Source: Halobacillus salinarum (GTDB lineage Bacteria; Bacillota; Bacilli; Bacillales; Halobacillaceae). From it: a stretch of DNA of 64,000 bases. The stretch spans positions 3,906,001-3,970,000 of the forward strand of contig NZ_CP095073.1 in the NCBI RefSeq assembly GCF_022919095.1, in the 5' to 3' direction. The notes beneath the pieces were generated by a model that saw only the letters and a program-made list of their open reading frames with translations, did not search any database and was not told where the DNA came from. The translations under genes were made by a program, and so were the position numbers. How positions within the stretch are numbered: the stretch's first letter is position 1; the number at the start of each line of letters is the position of its first letter. Of the stretch, positions 26,897 through 36,842 are shown piece by piece.

Positions 26897-27872
26897 TGAC
26901 CTTCACCTCCTGCTGAAGCCAGCACTTCGAAAGATGCTGGCTGGAAATCTTAAATTGGGGTGGATCTTCCTGACTGCATTGCTCCATCGCATAAGGACAG
27001 CGAGGATGAAAACGACAACCAGTTATCTTTTCATTTAAGTTGGGAAGCGAACCTGGAATAGCTTGAAGCTTGGCATCAGCGTCATCCACATTCGGTACTG
27101 AAGCAAGCAGCCCTTGAGTATAGGGATGTTCAGGGCTTGAGAATATTTCTTCAACAGTCCCAGTTTCGACAACATCACCGGCATACATGACCATAACTCG
27201 ATCCGCTACTTCAGCTACGACTCCCATATCATGGGTGACCATAATCACTCCCATGCCTAACTCTTCTTTGAGACTGTCTATTAAATCGAGAATCTGCGCC
27301 TGTATCGTAACATCCAATGCAGTTGTCGGCTCATCAGCAATTAACAGCGAAGGATTGCATGCAAGGGCCATGGCGATCATCACTCGCTGCCTCATCCCGC
27401 CGCTCAACTCATGAGGGTATTGCTTCAAGCGTTTATCAGGATTGGAAATGCCCACTTGAGCTAACAATTCCACGGCCCTGCTGCGCGCTTCTTTTTTATT
27501 CAGTCTTAAATGCAGCTTAAGCGGCTCGATGATTTGATAGCCAATTGTAAAAACTGGATTTAGGGCGGTCATTGGTTCCTGAAAAATCATTGAAATTTCA
27601 TTTCCCCTGAGCCTTCTCATTTGTTCTGATTTTTTCGTTGTCAGTTCTTCTCCTTTATATTGGATCGATCCGCTGGTAATTTCTCCATTAGCAGGAAGAA
27701 GCCCCATCACAGACAGGGTCGTGATGCTCTTTCCGCATCCTGATTCCCCGACAATACACAAGGTTTCTCCTTTATTAACTGAGAAGGAGACCCCCCGAAC
27801 AGCAGAGACCTTACCCGCTGCTGTTCGAAAGGAAGTCACTAAATCATTCACATTTAATAGTTGTTCATCCAT
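26868..27872 (-). CDS. oppD: Oligopeptide ABC transporter ATPase (OppD type)
   Basis: A 334-residue ATPase with Walker A GESGCGKSITTL, signature LSGGMRQRVMIAMAL, Walker B IADEPTTALDVT and C-terminal CRFHPRCPYAMEQC. ATG 27872 (MDEQLLNVNDL) is preferred: AGGGG lies upstream and the longer frame would overlap the binding-protein gene. It lies directly after the binding protein. Confidence 0.93.
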   Translation of the reverse strand: MDEQLLNVNDLVTSFRTAAGKVSAVRGVSFSVNKGETLCIVGESGCGKSITTLSVMGLLPANGEITSGSIQYKGEELTTKKSEQMRRLRGNEISMIFQEPMTALNPVFTIGYQIIEPLKLHLRLNKKEARSRAVELLAQVGISNPDKRLKQYPHELSGGMRQRVMIAMALACNPSLLIADEPTTALDVTIQAQILDLIDSLKEELGMGVIMVTHDMGVVAEVADRVMVMYAGDVVETGTVEEIFSSPEHPYTQGLLASVPNVDDADAKLQAIPGSLPNLNEKITGCRFHPRCPYAMEQCSQEDPPQFKISSQHLSKCWLQQEVKVNDAKGRAYS

Positions 27873-27879
27873 GCTACCC

Positions 27880-29424
27880 CTACTCTCTATGGACTTTATA
27901 CAGGGACCATTGTCCAGTCGGGTCAATCTGCAATCCTTTCACGGATTGATCGTAAGCCGCTGTCACAACACCATGGTGCATAGGAATCCAGACCGCGTCT
28001 TTAACCGCAATCATGTTCGCTTCACTTAGCTTTTGTTTACGAACATCCTGGTCGACTGTAACCCTGGACTCATTGACGAGTTTGTCGAATTCTTTATTGT
28101 TATAAGCCATTCGGTTGGAAGACCCGATGTTATCTGAATGAAGGTTCGGATAAAGCAGTTCGCTGCCGTCGGCTGTACTGTTCGACCAGCCTAGGAACGT
28201 CATTTCAAAATCTCCTTTTGATGTAGTATCAAGAAATGTGCCCCATTCCATCGTTTCAATTTCAACATTAAGCCCTGCTTCCGTCAGCTGGGACTGGACG
28301 ATTTCAGCCATCTTCATATACATATCCCGGTTGGCGGCCAAGAGTGTAATTTTCTGACCTTTAAATCCATTATCTTCAATCATTTGTTTCGCTTTTTCAG
28401 GATCATAGCTGTAACCTGCATCCGCAGCTTCTTCATCATATCCGAACACTTTTGGTCCGATGATGCTTTCATTTTTTATCCCTAACCCTTTAAGCTGCTT
28501 TACATAAGCCTCACGGTCGATCGCATAAGACACAGCTTTTCTAAAGTTCAAGTCATTAAACGGAGCCTTATTCATATTAAACCCAAGATAATAAACAGGC
28601 GTACCTTCTTTTTGCTGAGTTTCTACACTTTTAATGGACTCAATTCTAGGGAGCTGTTCAGTAGGGATCGCATCAATAAACTGAACTTCACCTGTCTGAA
28701 GCATGGAAACAGCGGTGGAATATTCCGGAACGACTTTCATCGTTACTTTCTCCAGCTTCGGTGCACCCTGCCAGTAGTCATCATTTTTTCTTAATGAAAC
28801 GTGATCGCCCTGAACCCATTCTTCAAATACAAACGGTCCCGTTCCAACGGGATTCTTATTCAGTTTGCCGGATTTGTCTGCTTCAGGACTCACGATTGAC
28901 GCGTTCGTGTGGCATAATGCAGCTAATAAAGGTCCATACGGTTCCTTTGTTTTGATAACTACGGTATGTTCATCCTTAGCCTCTATCGATTCTACAGGTT
29001 CAAGCAGAGAAGCCCGCGGAGCCGCCCGCTCTTCGCTTTTAAACTGTTCAAATGTATATTTAACAGCTTCTGCATTAAAAGGTGTGCCATCGTGGAATTT
29101 AATTCCTTCTTTCAAGTGGATGATCCACGTTTTATCATCCGGGTTCTCATACGATTCAGCGAGCAATGGTTTAATCTCCATCGTTTCAGGATCACGGGTA
29201 AACAAGGTTTCATAAACTTGCTCGATCATGGCTGAGGAAACAGAATCATTTGTATCAATTGGGGAGAGTCCCACAACATCAGAAGTTGTCGCATAAGTAA
29301 GCTCCTGTTCCACATTGGTTTTTCCTGAGTCACTTTCTTCTGTGGAAGAACTGCTGCTACACCCCGCTAAAGCAAACACCACTAGTAAAAAAGCTGTAAA
29401 CCAAGCCCATTTGCATGATTTCAT
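27880..29424 (-). CDS. oppA: Peptide-binding lipoprotein (OppA/DppA family, SBP_bac_5)
   Basis: A 514-residue solute-binding protein. The first 20 residues are a lipoprotein signal (AFLLVVFALAGCSS). GIKFHDGTPFNAEAVKYTFE and the NPVGTGPFVFEEW stretch are hallmarks of the family, which binds peptides, glutathione or nickel. ATG 29424 follows AGGAGG and avoids the overlap with the upstream permease that a longer frame would need. The linked ggt suggests a gamma-glutamyl peptide or glutathione ligand, but this is inferred. Confidence 0.92.
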   Translation of the reverse strand: MKSCKWAWFTAFLLVVFALAGCSSSSSTEESDSGKTNVEQELTYATTSDVVGLSPIDTNDSVSSAMIEQVYETLFTRDPETMEIKPLLAESYENPDDKTWIIHLKEGIKFHDGTPFNAEAVKYTFEQFKSEERAAPRASLLEPVESIEAKDEHTVVIKTKEPYGPLLAALCHTNASIVSPEADKSGKLNKNPVGTGPFVFEEWVQGDHVSLRKNDDYWQGAPKLEKVTMKVVPEYSTAVSMLQTGEVQFIDAIPTEQLPRIESIKSVETQQKEGTPVYYLGFNMNKAPFNDLNFRKAVSYAIDREAYVKQLKGLGIKNESIIGPKVFGYDEEAADAGYSYDPEKAKQMIEDNGFKGQKITLLAANRDMYMKMAEIVQSQLTEAGLNVEIETMEWGTFLDTTSKGDFEMTFLGWSNSTADGSELLYPNLHSDNIGSSNRMAYNNKEFDKLVNESRVTVDQDVRKQKLSEANMIAVKDAVWIPMHHGVVTAAYDQSVKGLQIDPTGQWSLYKVHRE

Positions 29425-29446
29425 CAATAAAAAACCTCCTAATAGA

Positions 29447-30355
29447 TTAATTCTCCAATTCCATATTTGGGTCCAAGGCGTCTCGTAAACCGTCACCAAC
29501 AACATTAAAAGCAAACACGACCAGCATAATCGCAATACCAGGAATAATCGTTAAGTGAGGAGAAGTAAACATGAAATCCTGTCCGGTGGCAATCATGGCT
29601 CCCCATTCCGGCGTAGGCGGCTGGGCACCTAATCCGAGAAAACTGAGAGCAGCAGTAGAAAGGATTGCTGTTGCCATACGCATGGTTGCAAATACGATTA
29701 TGGGAGCCGTACAGTTAGGGAGGATATGCTTAAGAAGGATTCTCGTATGGCTTGCACCAAGCGACTTCATAGCTAATATGTACTCCTCATTTTTGACAGA
29801 CAACACGCTCCCTCTGACAATACGGGCACATGTTGGAACCGACCAAATACTGATAGCGATCACGACGTTGAGCAAGCTCGTTCCCAGCATCGCGATAATT
29901 AGCATCGCCAATAGAATGCCTGGAAAAGCAAATAACAGATCTACAATTCTCATGATGACAGCATCCAGCTTTTTAAAATACCCGGATAACAGTCCGAGCG
30001 TGATCCCGCCAATTAGTCCTAGTGTGACGGACGCTATTCCTACAATGAGTGAAATTCTTGCCCCAAAGACGAGTCTTGTCCACACATCTCTTCCATAATT
30101 GTCTGTCCCCAGCCAGTGCCCATCTGAACCGATGCCAAGCTCCGCACTCGCTAAATCTTGTTTGACGGGATCATAGGCTGAAAACCACGGTGCAAAAACG
30201 GCCAGAATGACTTGTACAGTAATGATGATCAGCCCGAAAACAGCTAGTCGGTTTTTCAATAATCTTTTTAATGTTGTAAATACAATCTTCTCTTTCGATT
30301 GATCAGCTGTTGACGACTGAATGCGTTCTTCTGACATAGAACTTGTACCAGCCAT
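29447..30355 (-). CDS. oppC: Peptide ABC transporter permease (OppC/DppC type)
   Basis: A 302-residue permease with a cytoplasmic N-terminus (about 30 residues), six predicted spans and the family stretches HWLGTDNYGRDVWTRLVFGA, and the C-terminal GDGLRDALDPNME. It follows oppB by 17 bases. Its position between oppB and oppA differs from the E. coli opp order but is common in Gram-positives. Confidence 0.93.
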   Translation of the reverse strand: MAGTSSMSEERIQSSTADQSKEKIVFTTLKRLLKNRLAVFGLIIITVQVILAVFAPWFSAYDPVKQDLASAELGIGSDGHWLGTDNYGRDVWTRLVFGARISLIVGIASVTLGLIGGITLGLLSGYFKKLDAVIMRIVDLLFAFPGILLAMLIIAMLGTSLLNVVIAISIWSVPTCARIVRGSVLSVKNEEYILAMKSLGASHTRILLKHILPNCTAPIIVFATMRMATAILSTAALSFLGLGAQPPTPEWGAMIATGQDFMFTSPHLTIIPGIAIMLVVFAFNVVGDGLRDALDPNMELEN

Positions 30356-30372
30356 GCTTCAACCTCTCCCTT

Positions 30373-31314
30373 CTACTCATAATTAATTCTTGGATCAATG
30401 AATGCATATACGATATCAACGACCAAGTTCACCACCACAAACAAGGTTGCAACGAGTAAGACTGTCCCTTGAACTATAGGAAAATCCCGGGCAGCGATCG
30501 CATCAATCATCAACCTGCCGACTCCATTTATCGCAAATACTTGTTCCGTTATAATTGTCCCGCCTAAAAGAAAGCCGAAATTTAAGCCAATAACAGTAAT
30601 GACAGGAATCATGGCATTTCTTAAGGCGTGTACCCAGATCACAGTTTTGCCTTTTACACCTTTTGCCCTGGCTGTTCGAATATAATCCGCACGAATCACT
30701 TCAAGCATCGCGGATCTGCTCATTCGTGCAATCATGGCAGCAGACGCTGTACCTAACGTGATAGCTGGAAGAATCAGCTGTTTCAACCCTTCTATTGTCC
30801 AAATCGGAGCATTCAGTCCACCTACAGGCAGCCATTGAAGATTTACTGAAAAAATTAAAATCAGCATTGCACCAAGCCAGAAATTAGGGATGGAGATTCC
30901 AGCAAGCGCAACCGTCGTACTGGAAAAATCAAACCAGGAATTTTGTTTGATGGCAGAAATAATTCCTGCAGGGACACCGATAAGGATGGCAACAATCATA
31001 CTGGCAACAGCTAAATTTAATGTCTGTGGAAAACGAGTCGCAATCGCATCACTGACTGCCTGGTGGTTTTGGAAGGAATAACCTAGATCCCCCTGCAGTA
31101 CCCCTCCTAAGTAGTCGAAATACTGTACAAGAACCGGCTTGTCTAATCCCAGCTCCACTCTAATGGCTGCCAGATCTGATTCTGTTGCTGTCGGACCGCC
31201 AATAATGGTGGCCGGATCTCCTGGTGCAATATACATACTCATAAAGACAAGAAACGAAATCCCAAACAACAAAAGCAGGAGCTGCAAAAATCGTTTTACG
31301 ATTAAACCCGCCAT
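30373..31314 (-). CDS. oppB: Peptide ABC transporter permease (OppB/DppB type)
   Basis: A 313-residue permease, first gene of the operon. It has the N-terminal span (VKRFLQLLLLLFGISFLVF), APGDPATIIGG, the RTARAKGVKGKTVIWVHALRN loop and FAINGVGRL at its end, all typical of OppB. The start has AAAGGAGGTTGG upstream. Divergent from the Lrp/AsnC gene across 308 bases with an inverted repeat. Confidence 0.93.
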   Translation of the reverse strand: MAGLIVKRFLQLLLLLFGISFLVFMSMYIAPGDPATIIGGPTATESDLAAIRVELGLDKPVLVQYFDYLGGVLQGDLGYSFQNHQAVSDAIATRFPQTLNLAVASMIVAILIGVPAGIISAIKQNSWFDFSSTTVALAGISIPNFWLGAMLILIFSVNLQWLPVGGLNAPIWTIEGLKQLILPAITLGTASAAMIARMSRSAMLEVIRADYIRTARAKGVKGKTVIWVHALRNAMIPVITVIGLNFGFLLGGTIITEQVFAINGVGRLMIDAIAARDFPIVQGTVLLVATLFVVVNLVVDIVYAFIDPRINYE

Positions 31315-31622
31315 TTCACCAACCTCCTTTCTCTTAGAATCAAGCTTTTAAATTTTAACTAAGAAAGTCAAAATTCGTGATAACACTTACAAAAGTTAAT
31401 TAAAATTCTGTTTTTAATTAACAAACGGTAATTCTATAGTTGTAGATTATAAGCGAATCCCCATCAAAATGAAACCCCTTTTTGCTAAAAATTTTTATTT
31501 TTCGTTATTTTCTAACTATTTTCGCTTTGAATTTGAAACCCTTCTCTAAAAGTGCTAAAATCTTGACGAATAACATTGCTTTTTAAACAAAATCTGGAAA
31601 TCGATTTTAAAGGAGGGTAACG
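31315..31622. promoter_or_regulatory. Divergent promoter region of the opp operon and the Lrp regulator
   Basis: Very A/T-rich, with no gene. It holds a perfect inverted repeat at 31395-31422. Upstream of the regulator is a TTGACG hexamer (31563-31568), but no convincing -10 follows. Confidence 0.5.
31395..31422. promoter_or_regulatory. Perfect 11-bp inverted repeat, candidate Lrp/AsnC operator
   Basis: Arms GTTAATTAAAA and TTTTAATTAAC flank a 6-base spacer, 81 bases upstream of oppB. The neighbouring gene is an Lrp/AsnC regulator, so autoregulation plus operon control is the likely use. Confidence 0.55.
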
Positions 31623-32090
31623 ATGCAGGAACAAACAAAATCAAAAATCGATGAGATAGATAAAAAAATTATTCAATTATTGATAGATGATGGCCGTATT
31701 TCTTATGCAGATATCGGAAAAGAATTGGGTCTCTCACGTGTAGCCGTGCGTTCAAGAGTCAACCAGTTAATCGACTGTGGAGTTATAGAAAAATTCACAG
31801 CTGTGATTAACAGCGAAAAAGTAGGCAAACAAGTATCTGCCTTTTTTGAGGTGGATTGCGAACCCCGTTCACTAGTGGAAGTCGCCGAAAATTTGGCGAA
31901 CAACCCCTATGTAGCCAGCTGCTACCAAATGACCGGTCCAAGCACGCTTCATATGCATGTATTAGTGGAAGACTTTAAAGAATTAGAATCGTTCATTAAC
32001 AACGAACTTTATGCTTTAGAAGGAATTACCCGGGTTGAGAGCCACACCCTGTTACGAAGATTCAAAAGCCGCAGCGGTTTAAAACTATAA
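31623..32090 (+). CDS. Lrp/AsnC-family transcriptional regulator
   Basis: A 155-residue Lrp/AsnC regulator: an N-terminal HTH domain (IDEIDKKIIQLLIDDGRISY, then GKELGLSRVAVRSRVNQL) and a C-terminal RAM ligand-binding/oligomer domain (about residues 70-145). Members sense amino acids and control their transport and use. Divergent from the opp-ggt operon, it probably responds to an amino acid released from imported peptides. AAAGGAGGG lies before ATG 31623. Confidence 0.93.
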   Translation: MQEQTKSKIDEIDKKIIQLLIDDGRISYADIGKELGLSRVAVRSRVNQLIDCGVIEKFTAVINSEKVGKQVSAFFEVDCEPRSLVEVAENLANNPYVASCYQMTGPSTLHMHVLVEDFKELESFINNELYALEGITRVESHTLLRRFKSRSGLKL

Positions 32091-32132
32091 AAAGGACAAG
32101 GCCCCCGAGGAACGGGACCTTGTCCTTTTATT
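32091..32132 (+). terminator. Rho-independent terminator after the Lrp gene
   Basis: AAGGACAAGG pairs with CCTTGTCCTT, extended by C/G pairs, and is followed by TTTATTT; it begins right at the stop codon. Confidence 0.8.
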
Positions 32133-32362
32133 TAGCTGCAATGATGCTAGGCTTCTTTAGTAATAAGCGTTATGTGAAAGTCCATAAAAAATTCTCTCTT
32201 CCTCTATTTTCCTCTACTTCTCTTCTCCAAGGTTTTCAAACAACCGTCGATCTTCTCATTAATTTCAATTATCCATGACCCATACCTGCTAAAGCAGCGG
32301 AATCTATTTTTCCCAAGGATCACGAAGCAAAGCAACTAAAAATTTGTTAGTTCCGAGGATTG

Positions 32363-33505
32363 TCACTTCGGAATTCTCAAAACTGATCCCCTAATGATAA
32401 GTGCAGGGTTCGCAATGTGATTGGAGGCAGCAAGAAATTCCACACTCGTCCCAAACCTTTTTGCGAGACTGTAAAGCGTATCTCCCGGTTTCACGGTATA
32501 TAGAAATGATGAAGAAGGAATCCATAACACTTGTCCCACGGAAATATAACTGACATCAGCAAGCTGGTTCAGCTCGGCAATCTCTTTTACCGAAACCCCA
32601 TACTTTACAGCAATCCGATAAAGAGTATCCCCACGTTGAACTGTATAGCGTGAAAATTTCTGAGAAGAGAACGGGATCGTTAGCATTTGTCCGACTTGAA
32701 TGACGCTTGGATTTAAAATATGATTCTCTTCTGCCAGCTGCCTGACTGTCAATCCATACATTCCAGCAATGCCGTATAAAGTATCACCGGATTTTACCGT
32801 ATAAATCATTACGTCTTCCCTCATAGTTAGAAGCTGTCCGACGGTGACGAATTGGTACCCCCGGCCCTCAAGGTCATGGATGATACCAGGCAAAGCAGCC
32901 GGAGTTCCTTGTGCACCTGCGCCAGTGTGCATGAGAACAATCGCACCGGGTTGAATCCCTGAAAAAATCCGGTTTGAAATCTGTTCAGAGGATAGACCTT
33001 TCCAATCAAGCGTATCAATGGTCCATTGAATGGTAAAAGCATATCCTGCACTACCAACTTCATTCAATACAGAAGCATTCACGGAACCATAAGGGGCGCG
33101 AAACAACGGCTTCGTCGTATGGCCTGTAATATGGTTAACAGCCGCTTCCGCTCCATTTAATTCTTGTTTGATTTCCGTATTATTCAGGGTGGAAAAATCA
33201 GCGTGGGAATAAGAGTGGTTGCCTATTTCATGACCTGCGTCGGCAATATCTCTTACAGAATGAGGGTGGTTTTCAGTACCTTGGCCAGTGAGAAAGAAAG
33301 TTGCCGGAACTTGGTACCGGTCTAGAACATCTAAGATGAGATGGATATTCGCACCGTCTGCTCCATCATCAAAGGTCAAAGCAGCAACTTTGTTTGACGT
33401 GCTTCCTTTTGTAATCAACTGAGAACTAGCTGCGAAAGTGGCAAACGGAAAACTGAAGATAACTGCGGCTGTCACTAGAAGAACGAAAGGTCCATTTTTT
33501 CTCAT
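32363..33505 (-). CDS. Secreted polysaccharide deacetylase (CE4) with three LysM repeats
   Basis: About 380 residues: signal peptide (PFVLLVTAAVIFSFPFATFAA), NodB/CE4 deacetylase domain (TFDDGADGANI, HEIGNHSYSH, RAPYGSVN, and the catalytic Asp/His motifs), then three LysM domains of about 45 residues (IYTVKSGDTLYGIA, RYTVQRGDTLYRIA, LYTVKPGDTLYSLA). It should bind peptidoglycan or chitin-like glycans through LysM and remove N-acetyl groups. ATG 33505 is favoured by GAGGTGA; an upstream in-frame GTG at 33514 is possible. Confidence 0.93.
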   Translation of the reverse strand: MRKNGPFVLLVTAAVIFSFPFATFAASSQLITKGSTSNKVAALTFDDGADGANIHLILDVLDRYQVPATFFLTGQGTENHPHSVRDIADAGHEIGNHSYSHADFSTLNNTEIKQELNGAEAAVNHITGHTTKPLFRAPYGSVNASVLNEVGSAGYAFTIQWTIDTLDWKGLSSEQISNRIFSGIQPGAIVLMHTGAGAQGTPAALPGIIHDLEGRGYQFVTVGQLLTMREDVMIYTVKSGDTLYGIAGMYGLTVRQLAEENHILNPSVIQVGQMLTIPFSSQKFSRYTVQRGDTLYRIAVKYGVSVKEIAELNQLADVSYISVGQVLWIPSSSFLYTVKPGDTLYSLAKRFGTSVEFLAASNHIANPALIIRGSVLRIPK

Positions 33506-33807
33506 ATCACTCACCTCTTCTGTAATGTCATGCTACAAAAATTTGTAAGCTTGCTGACTGATAGGAGAGTCTACGAAAAAGAAGCTATACTTTCATTTCA
33601 TAGTTCTATTATACCTCTTTTTTTCATAGTTTTATACGAAACATTATAATGAACACTTGATATTTTCAACAAAATATTAAAGGTCCATATAAGGACGTGT
33701 TAAATAATGACAAATTATAGTATATTTTTACTTGCCATTATATAAAAACGATGAAAGGGGGATAGGAATAAACAACTAAAAAAAGAGAAAACAGGATGTG
33801 AGGAACT
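33506..33807. other. Divergent intergenic region between deacetylase and GH18-like genes
   Basis: A/T-rich, about 300 bases, with no coding frame. I see no clear operator or convincing promoter pair. Confidence 0.4.
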
Positions 33808-36584
33808 ATGTGGCGAAAAAAAAGTTTATTTATCTTGGTCGTGCTGCTTACTCTTTTTGCTGCCTCAGGCTTTCTGAATAATTCCGTCTTCGCGGAGCCT
33901 TCCTTAAGTATTGATTCTCCTAAGGACGGAGCTGAACTCGAAGGAAAAATCGTCCGCATCTCCGGCTCTTATCATGAAGTTACAAATATACAATTAATCA
34001 TCAATGCCTCTGATACTGTACAAGTGCAATCAGAAGCTGCGAATGATCAATCAGGAACCTGGTATTACGATCTTGACACTTCAAAATATGATGGCAATGT
34101 GGAAATTCTTGCTACCGGCACTAATACCGCTACCCGATATACAATTTGGTCGAATCGAATCAACATAACCATTAACAATCCCCGCTCTTCCAGACCTGAA
34201 GTTATTATAAAAAATCCAAAAGACGGCGAGCAGTTAACGAGAAACAGCAGGTTGGACATTGATGTAGAGAGTGAAAATTCTATTAGAAAAGTAGAAATAC
34301 GTATCAATGGCTCCCGCTGGTTACCAGTTCGGGAAAAATATCGAAATCGTCGTTTTGAATGGCGCAGTAATTTTATGAAAGGATTATGGAAAGACCAAAC
34401 GATTAGTTTGGAAGCACGAGCCACAGACGTTTACGGTAACACAGGCTACAGCATGACAACCTACGTGGATATTGGTAAAGGATCAGATGAAACTACAGAA
34501 TTTGTAAAGCAGGATCGGGCGATGTGGATTTGGGAAAATGCATCGTATAATCTCCTCTATAATAAAGGATCCCGCACGGTGCTTGACGCAATGGCCAAGG
34601 ACACCAAAACTTTCGGTCAGGATCCCGTCACCACCTTATATTTAGGAGTAGACCGCTACTTCGGCGTTGATATGCTCGAAGATGAAAGAGAAAAAGTACG
34701 AGACCTAGTCAGCTGGGCGCATGAAAAAGGTTATAAAATACAAGCGCTTATTGCGGGAGGCACAACCCCCCTTTCTTTGGCGCCTATGAACAATACCACC
34801 AGCTTGCTATCAAAGAATTCGAAAATATCTTGAATTACAACATCTCATCTAAAGAGAATGAGAGATTTGATGGCGTAAATATTGATATTGAACCTTATAT
34901 TGCACCTGAGTTTAAAACCAAGAAACCTTCCTTGCAGCGCCAATATTTAGACCTGCTTCAGACTTTTATGGACCGCAAAAAAGCGGCAGGTTCTGGAATC
35001 TATGTAGGAGCTGCCATCCCTAGATGGTATGATTCTTCATCTTACGCGGAAAACATAACTTGGGGAAAAAGTGGTCAGGAAACAACAAAATGGCTCTCCC
35101 AGCATGTTCAGGACATTGTTGATTATATTTCCATTATGGATTACCGCGACCAAGCTGAGGGATCTGCTGGAATTATTGCCCAGGCGCAGGGAGAAATTGA
35201 CTATGCAAAAGAAATCGGTAAACCTAACTCTGTTGTACTAGGTGTAGAAACGAAGGATATAGCTGACGGCGGAGATCCGGAAGTGATCAGCTTCCGAGAA
35301 GAAGGGCGAAGCTATATGGAACAGGAGCTTGACAAAGTTGAAAACGCTTTCGGAAATGATGCTGCTTACGGAGGTATTGCTCTGCACCATTATGACACGA
35401 TTCGTTATCTTCCCTCCGAATGGAGTTCTGATGCGGTCTATTGGAAGCCGCCTGCCGACTCCAAGCCACCGACCAGGATAACCGGTCGCTTAAGCGCTGT
35501 ACCTTTCGATTACCAAAGCGTTACCCTAACCTACGGAAGAGCCTATGATAATCAGGAAGTGGAAGAATATCGGATTTACCGCAGTACTACACCTTGGTTT
35601 TTCCCTAACGAAGAAAACTATGCCGGTTCTTCCAGAGGTCTTGATTTTAACGACACCGGGTTATTGCCTGATACGACTTATTTTTATAAAGTAGCTGCTG
35701 TGGACGTCAACGGCAATACTGGGCCAGTTTCATTTTTAGCCCGAGCAACAACGAAAAGCACCGAACTAAAACCAATGATTATCCATAGTGCGTCCTTGGA
35801 GTTTGATGGCTCGAAAGGAAACGTCCAGTTAAAAGTCGTGGATAAAGAAACGAACGAAGGTTTGAAAGCTGATGTAGGCGGACGTTTCACAATGCTGAGC
35901 GGAAAATATGTAAATATTAATACCGAGCCTTCTGGAGAGGCAGCCTTTAGTTCAGAATCTTTAGGGAACAAAAAAGGCAAGCTTGGCTTCAAAGTAAACA
36001 ACGTTAACAAACCAGGTTATTATTGGGCTTCCGCCTATGACGAGAACAAAGAATTAACTACAGAATGGAGTAAGCAAACAACTCCGATCGCAGAAGACTC
36101 TTACGTCCGGAGCGGTGCGAATGGTGATGAAAATTACGGAAGCTCCACACTGCTGGAAATAAAGGACGTGCTTGATTCCATCAGCAGCCAATACGACCGT
36201 GTTTCTCTATTAAAATTTAACCTCAACTCTATGACTCAATCGAATGTCACCCATGCCTCCCTTCACTTTTACGTCGACAGAAGTGTTACAGACAGCACTG
36301 TTTCAAAGGTTCCTGTCACCCTAACCGGTCTAACAGGCGACCAATGGAGTGAGGAGACGGTCACCTGGAATACCAGGCCCGCTGTAACTGAAGAAGCAAG
36401 TCCTATCGGAACGATGGACATTACTAGTAAAGGCTGGTACACCATTGATATTACAGATTATGTGAATAAAGAAATGGACGATAAAATAATAACTCTTCAA
36501 CTTTCAGATACTAATGGAACAGACAGGAGCGTAAAGGTGCACAGCAAAGAAAATGACAATCCAGCTTACGTTGAGTGGTATTAA
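33808..36584 (+). pseudogene. Large secreted GH18-like multidomain protein, broken by a one-base frameshift
   Basis: Frames 33808-34833 and 34830-36584, joined at the C6 run (34766-34771), give about 925 residues. Order: signal peptide (LFILVVLLTLFAASGF), two Ig-like domains (starting SIDSPKDGAELEG and IIKNPKDGEQLT), a barrel domain with DGVNIDIEPY matching the GH18 DxxDxE motif, an Fn3 domain (DNQEVEEYRIYRSTTPWF), and a C-terminal DNRLRE/CBM-like domain (EDSYVRSGANGDENYG). One more C restores GGTTPPFFGAYEQYH. It is probably a secreted glycan-active enzyme; the substrate is unknown. Terminator follows at 36587. Confidence 0.7.
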
Positions 36585-36586
36585 TA

Positions 36587-36623
36587 AAAAGCCATCCTCT
36601 TTGATAGGAGGATGGCTTTTTAG
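36587..36623 (+). terminator. Rho-independent terminator after the GH18-like gene
   Basis: AAAGCCATCCTC pairs with GAGGATGGCTTT around an 8-base loop, followed by T's. Confidence 0.85.
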
Positions 36624-36665
36624 ATTTCTAATCCTATTCTATTTTAATTAAGTGTGATCCCTATT

Positions 36666-36842
36666 TTAAGAACAAACCTTTTCTATCTCCAAATGATAAG
36701 TTCTTGGCAGTACATCTTTCGATTTTATATCATCCAAAAAAAGTTGGGCCTTGGCTTGAGTGTTAAAGAAACATTCCTCGTTCCGCTGGCAGAAAATTAA
36801 CTGGGAGTCTTTTTCCAAACTGCCCACTACTCGATATTTCAC
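36666..36842 (-). CDS. Small ORF, 58 residues, unknown
   Basis: GTG 36842 opens a 58-residue frame ending at TAA 36666, with GAGGG seven bases upstream. The product (VKYRVVGSLEKDSQLI at the start, DDIKSKDVLPRTYHLEIE later) looks like a compact alpha/beta peptide with two Cys and no hydrophobic span. It sits between two terminated or separate genes. Codon use looks ordinary. No family recognised. Confidence 0.5.
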   Translation of the reverse strand: MKYRVVGSLEKDSQLIFCQRNEECFFNTQAKAQLFLDDIKSKDVLPRTYHLEIEKVCS

